Position numbers and translations under genes: made by a program
Part shown: positions 1-7,519 of the stretch, in pieces
Position numbering within the stretch: the stretch's first letter is position 1
Layout of the letters: each line of letters begins with the position of its first letter
Notes under the pieces: generated by a model
Database searches by the model: none
What the model saw: only the letters and a program-made list of their open reading frames with translations
What the model was told of the DNA's origin: nothing
NCBI GenBank assembly: GCA_009774655.1
Contig: VSOD01000034.1
Span: 1 to 16,715 of the forward strand
DNA length: 16,715 nt
DNA from: Lachnospiraceae bacterium
GTDB taxonomy: Bacteria; Bacillota_A; Clostridia; Lachnospirales; Lachnospiraceae
Direction of reading: 5' to 3'

Positions 1-1292
1 AAGTCCCTTTCACTCATGTTATCATCAAAAGGAACCTCAAAGTCATGCAGGAACAGCAGATGGTTTTCCATATATTTCTCCATCCGGTTCAACAGTTTTT
101 TCTCATCATCGCGGGCATACCTGTGCTTTGTTTTTTTGTTCTCCTCCCGTCCTCTGGCTATCAGCTCGCGGTACTTTTCTTCGTATTCCAGGATCACTTC
201 CTCCGGAAATGCGCCCATCCCTCCGGCTATGGAATGTTTCCTTGCGCGGTTCATCCCGCACAACAGGGTTATCATTTCCCCGGACCACTCATTCCCGCTG
301 TCTTCACTATTCTTTTTGAGATATCGTATGATGTGGACATTGCACTCACCATGCCCTGTTCCGAAATGATACAGGGATGTCTCATGGTCATGCACAAGGA
401 TGCCTGTAAATTTCGAAAGAAACCGCAGTTTTTTCATGCCATCAAGTGTCTTATCCTTCACCGCCCGATAGACTACTGCTTTTTCCATGCTGAAGTTCCG
501 GATATAACACGGTTCCCCGTTCAGCGTCATCACTGTCGCATCCGTCATCACTACCCTGTGGTTTAACAGCTCTTCCTCCAGATGCGCAATACTTTCCTGT
601 GACTTTTGGGAAAAAGTTCGGCAGAAATGATACACACTCCCCTCTGACAGCCCCAGGACACTGCCGCCGGCAGCATTCAGAAAAGAGGCAATCCTGTCAT
701 TTGACATGACACCTTCACTGTATAATGCGACCGCCATGGACTTCACATTAGGGCCATAGACCACATCGCTGCGGTATCCGTCCGGTATGTGGAACCGTCC
801 TTTTTCATCCGCATAAATCCGTATCTCGGTGATCAGGGGCGCCACATCAAGGTCGATCTCATATTTTGTCACATACATGCATCCGGACGGGTCACCGATC
901 TCACGGATCTGGTGGCGGCATTTCCCTGAACGGAGTTTTTCTTCCACATCCGCTTTGGTAAGGGTGGCGCCCCTGCGCCCTTTCTGCCCGCCTGCGCGGC
1001 GGCCGGTCTTTTCCCTGCTGTTATAAGTATTGGCCGGTCTGCCTGCTTTCTGGTCAGTAGAAGGCGGATTTGAAGTGTTTGAGCTGTTATTGTCAATGAT
1101 GCTTTTAAGACGCGCATTATCATCCCGTAAAAGCTGGTTTTCTGCCGTCAGGTCACTGATCCTGGCGTTAAGGCGTTCCACATCACTTTTATGCTCCGCC
1201 TTTTCATGGCACAGATCTTTTTCCACTGCGTCAAGGCGTCCCATCACTTCCATGAGCTGGTTATAAATGCTTTTTTCATAATTGCCGCCCAA
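1..1292 (-). CDS. IS66-family transposase (C-terminus cut by window edge)
   Basis: DDE transposase that would catalyse cut and strand transfer of its own insertion sequence. About 430 residues are visible with no stop. Residues 10-65 are a charged, leucine-rich probable coiled coil. Residues 68-80 carry the NNSSNTSNPPSTD motif typical of IS66 N-termini, followed by a basic Gly/Arg-rich stretch. The catalytic triad is visible as Asp251 (MTDAT), Asp302 (VHDHETS) and Glu428 (NMSERD), with the conserved family His in GECNVHIIRYL. The frame is open from a TTG start, chosen because GGAGGAGGT lies 8 nt upstream and no in-frame ATG is placed as well; the next ATG would cost 13 residues and the coiled-coil start. 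Family members are usually about 480-530 residues, so a few dozen residues lie outside the window. No tnpA or tnpB gene is seen upstream, which suggests the single-gene branch of IS66. The visible part has no frameshift, so the element may be active. Confidence 0.93.
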   Translation of the reverse strand, partial: MGGNYEKSIYNQLMEVMGRLDAVEKDLCHEKAEHKSDVERLNARISDLTAENQLLRDDNARLKSIIDNNSSNTSNPPSTDQKAGRPANTYNSREKTGRRAGGQKGRRGATLTKADVEEKLRSGKCRHQIREIGDPSGCMYVTKYEIDLDVAPLITEIRIYADEKGRFHIPDGYRSDVVYGPNVKSMAVALYSEGVMSNDRIASFLNAAGGSVLGLSEGSVYHFCRTFSQKSQESIAHLEEELLNHRVVMTDATVMTLNGEPCYIRNFSMEKAVVYRAVKDKTLDGMKKLRFLSKFTGILVHDHETSLYHFGTGHGECNVHIIRYLKKNSEDSGNEWSGEMITLLCGMNRARKHSIAGGMGAFPEEVILEYEEKYRELIARGREENKKTKHRYARDDEKKLLNRMEKYMENHLLFLHDFEVPFDDNMSERD

Positions 1293-1300
1293 GCCGGGAC

Positions 1301-1309
1301 ACCTCCTCC
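1301..1309 (-). promoter_or_regulatory. Ribosome binding site fixing the TTG start of the transposase
   Basis: GGAGGAGGT on the minus strand is a near-perfect Shine-Dalgarno sequence placed 8 nt before TTG at 1292. No ATG or GTG is available at that spacing, so a TTG start is the best reading. Confidence 0.7.
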
Positions 1310-1466
1310 GCTGTTTTCTATACTTTTATTGTAGCAGTAACGGCAGAAAAAAGCGAATTGCGGGCTTGTAAGTGTCCGTCAGGTTTACGATGGTTCTGCG
1401 GTGGTTTGGAACAGGAAAAAACTGATAAGAAGGATAGGAAACAGCTTTCAGGGTATTTATTTGCAT

Positions 1467-1546
1467 AAAGTTATCCACAATCGGACAGGAAAACAGGATA
1501 TTTCCGGAAAAATAATCCGAAATAGTTCTGCTTTGTGGATAACTTT
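1467..1546. repeat. Nested palindrome with two inverted DnaA-box-like arms
   Basis: AAAGTTATCCACAA at 1467-1480 is repeated as its exact reverse complement at 1533-1546, a 14-bp perfect inverted repeat. Each arm contains TTATCCACA, the consensus DnaA box. The centre between the arms (about 1506) nearly coincides with a second palindrome, TTTCCGGAAA at 1501-1510, itself flanked by GGAT at 1496 and ATCC at 1515. The symmetry is seen directly. Whether it binds DnaA, belongs to the insertion sequence end, or is a remnant of a replication or partition site cannot be told from sequence alone. Confidence 0.7.
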
Positions 1547-1622
1547 TATAGATAATCCAAAAAAATTTCGTCACTTTTTTGGGAAAACTTATGTGAAGGC
1601 TGAACTGTTACACCGAACGACC

Positions 1623-1650
1623 AAAAAGGCATGGGCTAACCCCCTGCCTT
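1623..1650 (-). terminator. Rho-independent terminator behind the symporter remnant
   Basis: On the minus strand AAGGCA and TGCCTT pair, with GGG and CCC inside, and the stem runs into TTTTT. It lies about 70 nt past the last stop codon of the symporter remnant and would have ended that gene's transcript. Confidence 0.6.
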
Positions 1651-1720
1651 CTCGTTACGCTTCGCATTATACGCACTGCAAAATCCCACGCAATAAGATC
1701 AAACATCATACAGGCGGCAC

Positions 1721-2190
1721 CTAAAGAGCACCATCTGGCGTTTCATAAACTTCTTTAACAGGAATGGGCAGACAATACACAGAAATACACCCGGCATATT
1801 GGAACACACAGCGAAGGTGCCCCATCAATCCTATATTCTCCATGACCATATTCAGATAATATACGGAAACGGACAGTTTAAAAGTCAAGATAAACTTTAC
1901 GCAGAGATTGATCATAAATACCAGAATAGATTTGATTCAGGCACTCTGCATCTGCTGGCCGCCAAAGAAGTTGACCATCGGCAGCGTCCATTTCAAGAGG
2001 ACCGGAATGCAATGGCCTCTTTTGGATCTGTGCGTGTCGATCAGCTGCCCTGCGATCGGATCGGAGAAACCGTCGAAAATCTTGGAGATCATGATCAGAT
2101 ACAACTGTACATCTTTGCCACACTTTCTGCTGCCGTCCCCGGAACTCCGGTGCCCCCAGATACATCCTGGAACTTTTCTGTTAAACTGAC
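1721..2190 (-). pseudogene. Remnant of a GPH-family sugar:cation symporter
   Basis: Decayed piece of an MFS-type glycoside-pentoside-hexuronide:cation symporter. The start of the protein is suggested by SLTEKFQ near 2187 in one frame, running to TAAESVAKMY. A shift near 2105 leads into another frame reading LIMISKIFDGFSDPIAGQLIDTHRSKRG, which matches the family's first cytoplasmic-loop signature (D-G-x-S-D-P-x-x-G-x-x-x-D...S-x-x-G). That frame meets a stop at 1937-1939, continues with hydrophobic residues (ILVFMINLCVKFILTF) and ends at a stop at 1721. A full symporter has about 450 residues; fewer than 150 are left, with at least one frameshift, one in-frame stop and a missing C-terminal two thirds. 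It lies downstream of the GH43 operon terminator in the same direction and may be an earlier transporter of this locus. The family call rests on the one loop motif. Confidence 0.6.
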
Positions 2191-2194
2191 CTTA

Positions 2195-2220
2195 TGATGT
2201 CAGGGTCGACCCTGGCATCA
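2195..2220. repeat. 26-bp near-perfect palindrome
   Basis: Two 13-bp halves, TGATGTCAGGGTC and GACCCTGGCATCA, are reverse complements except for one T/C difference that would still allow a G-U pair in RNA. It has no loop. It lies just upstream of the symporter remnant's apparent start and could be an old operator, a target-type site or a dispersed palindromic repeat. Confidence 0.65.
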
Positions 2221-2350
2221 GCTCACAGACACAATAACAGTGATTGCATAAAGGAGCGGTTCGACTTATGAAAGAATGGACGGTACAGTAGGCGGCGGGA
2301 TTCAATAAGGGAATGCTCACGCTGGGTTTTCTTTCAATCTCCCGAATCAC

Positions 2351-2380
2351 GAAAAGCAGGGAGTCACATCCCTGCTTTTC
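2351..2380 (-). terminator. Terminator of the ABC-transporter/GH43 operon
   Basis: Perfect 12-bp inverted repeat GAAAAGCAGGGA / TCCCTGCTTTTC with a 6-nt loop, 29 nt after the GH43 stop codon. The arms include an A-run and a T-run, so it can form a terminator hairpin with a short U stretch in either direction. Confidence 0.75.
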
Positions 2381-2409
2381 CACAGATCGTCGTCTGTTTC
2401 TGTCCGAAT

Positions 2410-3987
2410 CTATCCTTGATAAACAAACCAGTCAAAATCTCCGTATCCTTCTGTCGCTGCCCCGTTGGATGTACCGTACATTCCCAGATAAGCGCCTGTG
2501 AATCCTTCATTTACATCTGAACTAAGCAGTGCGGCTTCCTGTTCCTCGCCGAAAGATTCCATCTGGTCTTCACGGAATCCGTAATAAAACCGATAGGTCT
2601 CTCCCGTGCAAAACACTGTCAGATAAATACGCCCGGGCTTGATCTTTCGTTCCTCAACAAGCTGCTTGCCATTGCCTTCGCACCGATAAAGCCGCAGCAT
2701 CCGTCCGTCCTGTGTTCCCTTTTCTGTTCCTCCGCACAAGAAGAGGTAATGATATCTGTCGTCCTGCACCAGCGCCAGTCCACATTCTTCCTTCTCGCTC
2801 TCCGGCGCAAAATCCATCGCCGTCTTTGCCAGAAAACTCTTATGCTGTTGCCGTCTTCCCACAAAAGCAGGGCAGCAGATCTCCTCCATCGTCTGCGGAA
2901 GCAGGTGCAGACGCAGACAGCTCTCCCTTTCTGTCAGTGAATAAAAGGGTTCTACGGGCGGATGAATGGTATTCCAGCACCCCGCTAACTGCTCTCCCTC
3001 AAACTGATCCGCGCCACATACCGGGAGTATTTTGTTCTCCTGCAGGTTCGGCCGACGTTCCCAGACCCTCACACGGCCTTCCTCATTATCCACCATAGGC
3101 CAGCCGTCTTCTTCCCAGCGCATCGGCACCAGGAAAGTTTCTCTTCCTGTATTGAAATGCGTTTTCTGATAAGTGCGGATACCCAGGACGACCATCCACC
3201 ATTCTCCGTTCTGCGTCTCGAACAGATCTCCATGTCCGACCACGGAAACAGGCGCTTCCATGGACATATGCCTGTGCGTCAAGATTGGGTTGCGCGGGCA
3301 GGGTTCATACGGCCCTTCCACGGATTCGGCTCTGGCCATCATCACGCTGTGATCGACAAAAGTCCCTCCCTCTGCCACCATCAGATAATAATATCCGCCC
3401 TTCTTATACAAATGCGGCGCCTCGATCCAATGGCTGCGAGTCAGCGCACCGTCCCAGATCACGCGGCGTTCCCCGATGATCTGGAAGGAATCCGGATCCA
3501 GTTCGCAAAGATAAATTCCATGGTGTCCTTCATACAAAGGCTCTTGCACGATAAAGTTCCCCGTGTACCACATTCTGCCGTCCTCATCGAAGAAAAGACT
3601 AGGGTCAATGCCGTCCGCACCCTCGATGAAGACCGGATCGCTCCAGGGCCCCTCCGGCCGCTTGGCCGTCAGAATGAAGTTCTCCCGCTTTGCTTCGCGC
3701 CCTCCGGAAACAAAAGTATTGATGAGATACCAGACCCCCTGATGATAACGAATCGTAGGCGCCCATAATCCCAGCGACGTCTCACAATTCTTATAGTCCA
3801 GCTGATCCGGCCGTGAGATCCCATGCCCGATCTGTTCCCAGTTCACCAGATCTTTGCTGTGAAAGATCGGCAAACCCGGGTAATACACGAAAGAAGATGT
3901 TGCTAAATAGTAATCCTCTCCCACCCTGCATATCGATGGATCCGGATAAAATCCCGACAGGATCGGATTCTTAAAATATTTTTCCAT
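2410..3987 (-). CDS. Glycoside hydrolase family 43 (beta-xylosidase/alpha-L-arabinofuranosidase type)
   Basis: Predicted inverting exo-glycosidase of 525 residues that removes xylose or arabinofuranose units from imported oligosaccharides. Residues 1-315 form the five-bladed propeller. Likely catalytic residues are Asp16 (GFYPDPS, general base), Asp128 (GIDPSLFFDEDG, pKa modulator) and Glu189 (WIEAPHLYK, general acid). Residues 325-525 look like the beta-sandwich (concanavalin-like) domain usual in two-domain GH43 enzymes; the pattern resembles subfamilies 11 and 12, but the substrate cannot be fixed. There is no signal peptide, so it acts in the cytoplasm. The start at 3987 is preferred because GGAGGGG lies 3 nt before it; an in-frame ATG at 3999 overlaps that site and has no Shine-Dalgarno of its own. 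It is the last gene of the operon, separated from the permease gene by the hairpin block at 4005-4125 and followed by a terminator. Confidence 0.92.
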   Translation of the reverse strand: MEKYFKNPILSGFYPDPSICRVGEDYYLATSSFVYYPGLPIFHSKDLVNWEQIGHGISRPDQLDYKNCETSLGLWAPTIRYHQGVWYLINTFVSGGREAKRENFILTAKRPEGPWSDPVFIEGADGIDPSLFFDEDGRMWYTGNFIVQEPLYEGHHGIYLCELDPDSFQIIGERRVIWDGALTRSHWIEAPHLYKKGGYYYLMVAEGGTFVDHSVMMARAESVEGPYEPCPRNPILTHRHMSMEAPVSVVGHGDLFETQNGEWWMVVLGIRTYQKTHFNTGRETFLVPMRWEEDGWPMVDNEEGRVRVWERRPNLQENKILPVCGADQFEGEQLAGCWNTIHPPVEPFYSLTERESCLRLHLLPQTMEEICCPAFVGRRQQHKSFLAKTAMDFAPESEKEECGLALVQDDRYHYLFLCGGTEKGTQDGRMLRLYRCEGNGKQLVEERKIKPGRIYLTVFCTGETYRFYYGFREDQMESFGEEQEAALLSSDVNEGFTGAYLGMYGTSNGAATEGYGDFDWFVYQG

Positions 3988-3991
3988 TTTC

Positions 3992-4143
3992 CCCTCCATT
4001 CCGAAGCGTTTTACGCTGAGGACGCGAGCAGAATTTCAGATTCTGCTCTGCGATCACTAGAATTTGTGACGCATCGACACAAATTCTTGGTTGAATAAAT
4101 TGCTCATCAGAGAATTTATTCAACCTTCCCTCCATTCCGAAGC
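3992..4143. repeat. Four-hairpin block bounded by 16-bp direct repeats
   Basis: CCCTCCATTCCGAAGC occurs at 3992-4007 and again at 4128-4143. Between and partly within the copies are four stem-loops: AGCGT/ACGCT at 4005-4017; GAGCAGAAT/ATTCTGCTC at 4026-4048; AGAATTTGTG/CACAAATTCT at 4059-4087, with a CG/CG extension after an A-A mismatch; and GGTTGAATAAATT/AATTTATTCAACC at 4089-4125, with an inner CTC/GAG. On the transcribed strand each direct repeat reads GCTTCGGAATGGAGGG, so the GH43 ribosome site is one copy of a duplicated segment. The block fills nearly the whole gap between the permease and GH43 genes and lacks a U-run, so it is unlikely to be a terminator. It looks like an inserted dispersed repeat that may now act as an intercistronic RNA structure. 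Confidence 0.8.
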
Positions 4144-4149
4144 ACCTTC

Positions 4150-4971
4150 TTATTCTTTCACTGCCCCCATAGTAATTCCGCTGATAAACGTTTTTGCCGT
4201 CAGCAGGAACAAGATCAATAGCGGGATGATCCCTATAGAAAGCGCCGTGATCTTAGCCGCCAGATCATTCCGGTACGCAGAATTCAAATTGATGATGCCG
4301 ATCGGTACCGTATATGTCTCCGATTTGTTCAGGACAATAAGCGGAACCAGGAAAGAATTCCAGTTGGTCACGAAATTCATCAATCCCAGAGACGCGATCG
4401 CCGGTTTGATACAGGGCACCGCAATCGAAAATAAGATCCCCGGTTCACTGGCGCCGTCAATTCTCGCACTATCCATCAGTTCCTTCGGGAAATTGCTCCC
4501 GATAAAGTTTTTCATCCAGTACACGCCGAATCCCGTGGCTGCCGGCGGAACGATCAGCGGCAAAAGGGTATTCATCCATCCGATCGCCTTCATCTCTACA
4601 ACGAAAGCTACCAAGCCAAGCTGTGTAGGGATCATCATCGTCACCAGGACGAATGCGAACAGGAACTTCGATCCCTTGAAATTATACATGGCAAAAGAAA
4701 ATCCGCACATTGTACTGACGATCAGGGAAAGCGCCGTCGCCGATGCAGCCACGATCAGGCTGTTCTTGTAATACACCTCAAAATGGGCATTCATCACCGT
4801 CTTTAAGTTCTCCAGCAGATAACGACCCGGCAGAAATGTGATCCCCTTATAAATATCCTCCGTATACTGAGTACTCATGATGAGCATAAAATAAAAAGGA
4901 AGCAGGCAGATCAATGCGATCAGTATCATGATCAGAAATAAAGCAATCTTATAAAATTTTTTCTTCGTCAT
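4150..4971 (-). CDS. Carbohydrate ABC transporter permease, MalG type (CUT1)
   Basis: Inner-membrane permease subunit of 273 residues, the normal length for this family, with six predicted membrane segments. The first (KIALFLIMILIALICLLPFYF) follows a short basic N-terminus. The EAA loop that contacts the ATPase is visible as ELMDSARIDGASEPGILFSIAVP, about residues 185-207. It would pair with the MalF-type permease encoded just upstream. The start at 4971 is chosen for AAGGGGG placed 5 nt before it; the in-frame ATG at 4992 overlaps the hairpin at 4987-5008 and has no ribosome site. It is the third gene of the operon, 77 nt after the previous gene. Confidence 0.95.
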   Translation of the reverse strand: MTKKKFYKIALFLIMILIALICLLPFYFMLIMSTQYTEDIYKGITFLPGRYLLENLKTVMNAHFEVYYKNSLIVAASATALSLIVSTMCGFSFAMYNFKGSKFLFAFVLVTMMIPTQLGLVAFVVEMKAIGWMNTLLPLIVPPAATGFGVYWMKNFIGSNFPKELMDSARIDGASEPGILFSIAVPCIKPAIASLGLMNFVTNWNSFLVPLIVLNKSETYTVPIGIINLNSAYRNDLAAKITALSIGIIPLLILFLLTAKTFISGITMGAVKE

Positions 4972-4986
4972 ATTAACCCCCTTGCA

Positions 4987-5008
4987 TATCACAAGCCTGT
5001 TTGTGATA
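4987..5008 (-). repeat. Intercistronic stem-loop before the MalG-type gene
   Basis: TATCACAA / TTGTGATA form an 8-bp perfect stem with a 6-nt loop in the gap between the two permease genes. It ends 3 nt before the AAGGGGG ribosome site of the downstream gene. Confidence 0.65.
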
Positions 5009-5048
5009 CTGCTTAAATAGAAAGTTCTAAAATCTTTGATTTTTCAGC

Positions 5049-6026
5049 CTAATCTTCCCCACTCTTTCTTCCGATGATCTTCATGACTACAAATGCTGCC
5101 AAAGAAAAGATCAGGATAAACAGGAACGTCCCGTAGGCTGCCGCCGCTCCCTTGCCGTACCGCATCTGGGAACCGAAGGAAGTGTCATAGATATACCAGA
5201 TAGCTGTCAGGCAAGACTTCAGCGGCCCGCCCATCAGCCCGCTTCCTCCCGAAGAAGAAGTCCATGAGCTGAACAGCACTTTCGGTTCATCAAACAGCTG
5301 GAAGCCCCAGATAATGTTCATGATGACCAGATATTCTATGATTGGCTTAAGCAGCGGTATCGTGATCCTGGTGAATTTCACAAACGCACTGGCTCCGTCC
5401 ACATCAGCCGCCTCGTACAATTCCACGGATATCCCGGAAATTCCTGCATTGAAGAATATCATATGATATCCGATGTACTTCCAGCAGATCATCATGACAA
5501 CGATCATCCGTGCCAGCCTGGGCACGCCCAAGAAATTGATGTGTTCCTCTATCAGCCCAAGTTTGGCCAGGATCAGATTGACCGTTCCGGAATTCCAGTC
5601 AAACAACAGGCAGAACAGAACACCTATCGCCACCGGAATCGTTATGTAAGGCAGGAAGACCGCTGTCCGGAAGAAGCCGGCTCCTTTTAGTTTCTTACTG
5701 TTGAACACCGATGCCAGGATCAGGCCGCATATGATCACGATCGGGATATCAAAGGCCATGAAGAACAGTGTATTTCCGATCGACTTCAAGAAGTAGGGAT
5801 CCTCCGCAAAGATATTCTTATAATTGGCCAATCCCACGCTGACCGGCTGAGAAAATCCGTCCCAGTCATTCAGGCTGATGATAAAGGTATAGATGAGCGG
5901 ATAACAATTAAAAGCAATATAGATAATGAAAAAGGGAAGGATGAATATATACGGCCAGATCATACGCCCTTTCAGCTTTCGCTTCAACCCCTTTCCGCCT
6001 TGTGTCTGCGGTCTTATTTTCGACAT
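5049..6026 (-). CDS. Sugar ABC transporter permease, MalF type (CUT1)
   Basis: Inner-membrane permease of 325 residues. The basic N-terminus (about 25 residues) precedes the first membrane segment, MIWPYIFILPFFIIYIAF. The EAA loop is visible as ELYEAADVDGASAFVKFTRI followed by TIPLLKPII. The protein ends in a membrane segment and a short basic tail. It should form the heterodimeric channel with the MalG-type subunit. The start at 6026 follows AGGAG by 5 nt; the in-frame ATG at 6044 has no ribosome site. It is the second gene of the operon, 67 nt after the binding-protein gene, and that gap holds a bulged hairpin. Confidence 0.95.
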   Translation of the reverse strand: MSKIRPQTQGGKGLKRKLKGRMIWPYIFILPFFIIYIAFNCYPLIYTFIISLNDWDGFSQPVSVGLANYKNIFAEDPYFLKSIGNTLFFMAFDIPIVIICGLILASVFNSKKLKGAGFFRTAVFLPYITIPVAIGVLFCLLFDWNSGTVNLILAKLGLIEEHINFLGVPRLARMIVVMMICWKYIGYHMIFFNAGISGISVELYEAADVDGASAFVKFTRITIPLLKPIIEYLVIMNIIWGFQLFDEPKVLFSSWTSSSGGSGLMGGPLKSCLTAIWYIYDTSFGSQMRYGKGAAAAYGTFLFILIFSLAAFVVMKIIGRKSGED

Positions 6027-6046
6027 ATACACTCCTATCTGCAAGA

Positions 6047-6075
6047 TGTCTGCCGTACCATACGGCCAGCAGACA
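6047..6075 (-). repeat. Intercistronic stem-loop before the MalF-type gene
   Basis: TGTCTG pairs with CAGACA and CCGTA with TACGG, giving 11 bp around a 3-nt loop with a 4-nt one-sided bulge. It lies between the binding-protein and permease genes, 10 nt before the AGGAG of the permease. Confidence 0.65.
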
Positions 6076-6093
6076 CCTTACTGAAACTTCCTG

Positions 6094-7455
6094 TTATTTT
6101 CTTAACTCCGGCGCCAGCGTGTACATCTCTTCTTCGAACATGCTGCATGCACTTTCAAAGTCAATACTCTTATCACTGTTGACTGCCTCTGTCACCATCG
6201 ACCAGACTTCCGTGATCGTTGCATCATAGGTGCTCACGGGCCTTACTTCGATATTCTCCATGGCTTTCTGGAACAACAGCTCACCGATATTCTGCTCACC
6301 AAACCAGTCATCGTAGAGCGCCGCAAATTCTGCGTCCTTGTACGGTTCCACATTAGAAATATTATAGCCGACTACATCACGCTGAGATCTGGTGCCTTCT
6401 TCCGAATCCAACCAGGAAACAAAATCATAAGCCGCCTTTTTATTCTTAGCATCTCTGGGAATCATGAATGCAGAACCGCCCCAGCTGAAGCATCCCTGCG
6501 GCGGAACCATCAAGCCCCATTTTCCCTGTCCTTCCGGATCATTGGGCTGGATCACGTAAGTAGGAGACCACCCCGCACAAGGATAGAATATATGAAGGTC
6601 ATCTGCATAAGAGGCGCTGTAAGCCGTTGATGTCTCCAGAATATTATCCACAATTCCCGCATCTCTGAATTTGATCATCCATCCGAGCGTCTCTTTGATC
6701 GAAGTCATATCCAATGTGCCATCCTGCACGATCGGCTGCGGATTCTGACCGTCCATGATCTGCTTTACGTTGGTCAAGCTGGCAAACATAAAGATCTTGC
6801 CACCGCTCGCCTCCTTGACTTCAATTCCCTTTTCCATGAAAGTCTCCCAATCCGGGAACATAGCGCTAAGTTCGTCCGGATCTTCTGTTCCCAGATATTC
6901 CAGCGCAAGCGGTCTCTTATAAGCAAGCGCCGCCGTACTCACATCCCAGGGAAGCGCTACCAGTTCACCCCGCTCATTGCTGCAAAGCGGTACCTGATAG
7001 GGGAAGATCCAGCTTGTATCGAAATTGTAAGGATCCTGGCTTAAGTCTTCCCAGATATCCAACGACAACATCGTTCCCCGCTGTCCCACTTCACTGGGCA
7101 CAATATCAGGCAGATCCAGACCTGCACTGATCGTGGTCTGCAGCTTCTGGAACGACTCTTCCTGCTGCACCGTCACATAATCCAGTTCCACATTAGCCCC
7201 TGTCTTCTCCTTATAGGCCGCAAAGATCTTCTCTATATCGCCCGCATTCCAGCCCCACATGGTGATCGTTTCCGCATCTCCTCCTGCGCTGTCAGATACA
7301 TCTGAGGCTTCCTGCGCATCCTGCACTTCCTCAGCATTTCCTTCTGCCGTTTCCGACTTCGTACCGGAATCACCGCCGCAGCCTGCCAGCAAAGACAGCA
7401 CTAATACCGTCATAATTCCCAAAGATAACAATCTTTTCGCTTTTTTGTACTTCAT
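6094..7455 (-). CDS. Extracellular solute-binding lipoprotein of a CUT1 sugar transporter
   Basis: Captures an oligosaccharide outside the membrane and delivers it to the two permeases encoded downstream. The 453-residue protein starts with a lipoprotein signal peptide: MKYKKAKR, a hydrophobic core, and the lipobox LLAGC with Cys26 as the lipidated residue. An acidic Ser/Gly/Glu linker (about residues 27-60) tethers the mature domain, which begins ETITMWGWNAGDIEKIF, a typical family 1 binding-protein opening. Motifs such as PDIVPSEVG and GLMVPPQG fit the family. The start at 7455 is chosen because GGAGG lies 5 nt upstream; the in-frame ATG four codons earlier overlaps that site. It is the first gene of the operon, with a promoter, an activator-type site and a cre site upstream. 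The ligand cannot be read from the sequence. Confidence 0.95.
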   Translation of the reverse strand: MKYKKAKRLLSLGIMTVLVLSLLAGCGGDSGTKSETAEGNAEEVQDAQEASDVSDSAGGDAETITMWGWNAGDIEKIFAAYKEKTGANVELDYVTVQQEESFQKLQTTISAGLDLPDIVPSEVGQRGTMLSLDIWEDLSQDPYNFDTSWIFPYQVPLCSNERGELVALPWDVSTAALAYKRPLALEYLGTEDPDELSAMFPDWETFMEKGIEVKEASGGKIFMFASLTNVKQIMDGQNPQPIVQDGTLDMTSIKETLGWMIKFRDAGIVDNILETSTAYSASYADDLHIFYPCAGWSPTYVIQPNDPEGQGKWGLMVPPQGCFSWGGSAFMIPRDAKNKKAAYDFVSWLDSEEGTRSQRDVVGYNISNVEPYKDAEFAALYDDWFGEQNIGELLFQKAMENIEVRPVSTYDATITEVWSMVTEAVNSDKSIDFESACSMFEEEMYTLAPELRK

Positions 7456-7482
7456 ATCTTCCTCCATTTCTGCGCTGCTTTT

Positions 7483-7501
7483 GTCTCAACTATGTTGAGA
7501 C
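7483..7501 (-). repeat. Perfect palindrome in the leader of the binding-protein gene
   Basis: GTCTCAACATAGTTGAGAC on the minus strand has 8-bp perfect arms around 3 nt. It lies 17 nt before the GGAGG of the binding-protein gene and downstream of its predicted promoter. It could be an RNA stem-loop or a repressor operator. Confidence 0.6.
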
Positions 7502-7519
7502 GTCGCATTAATTTTTCTT

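Larger units (their letters stand above)
1310..1720. other. Non-coding stretch between the transposase and the symporter remnant
   Basis: No convincing protein-coding gene lies here on either strand; the open frames are short and have no recognisable features or ribosome site. The stretch contains the nested palindrome at 1467-1546 and the minus-strand terminator at 1623-1650. One end of the IS66 element should lie in or near this interval, but I could not find an end repeat without the other end, which is outside the window. Confidence 0.6.

Noticed and set aside
2221..2340. Minus-strand frame reading VIREIERKPSVS, reminiscent of a winged-helix repressor start
   Set aside because: Only about a dozen residues resemble the family and the frame continues with nothing similar.
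4091..4771. 226-codon plus-strand frame opposite the MalG-type permease
   Set aside because: Antisense to a clear permease gene; it begins in the hairpin block without a ribosome site.
6646..6654. TTATCCACA (DnaA-box-like) within the binding-protein gene
   Set aside because: Single 9-mer in coding sequence with no partner or symmetry; chance is the simplest explanation.
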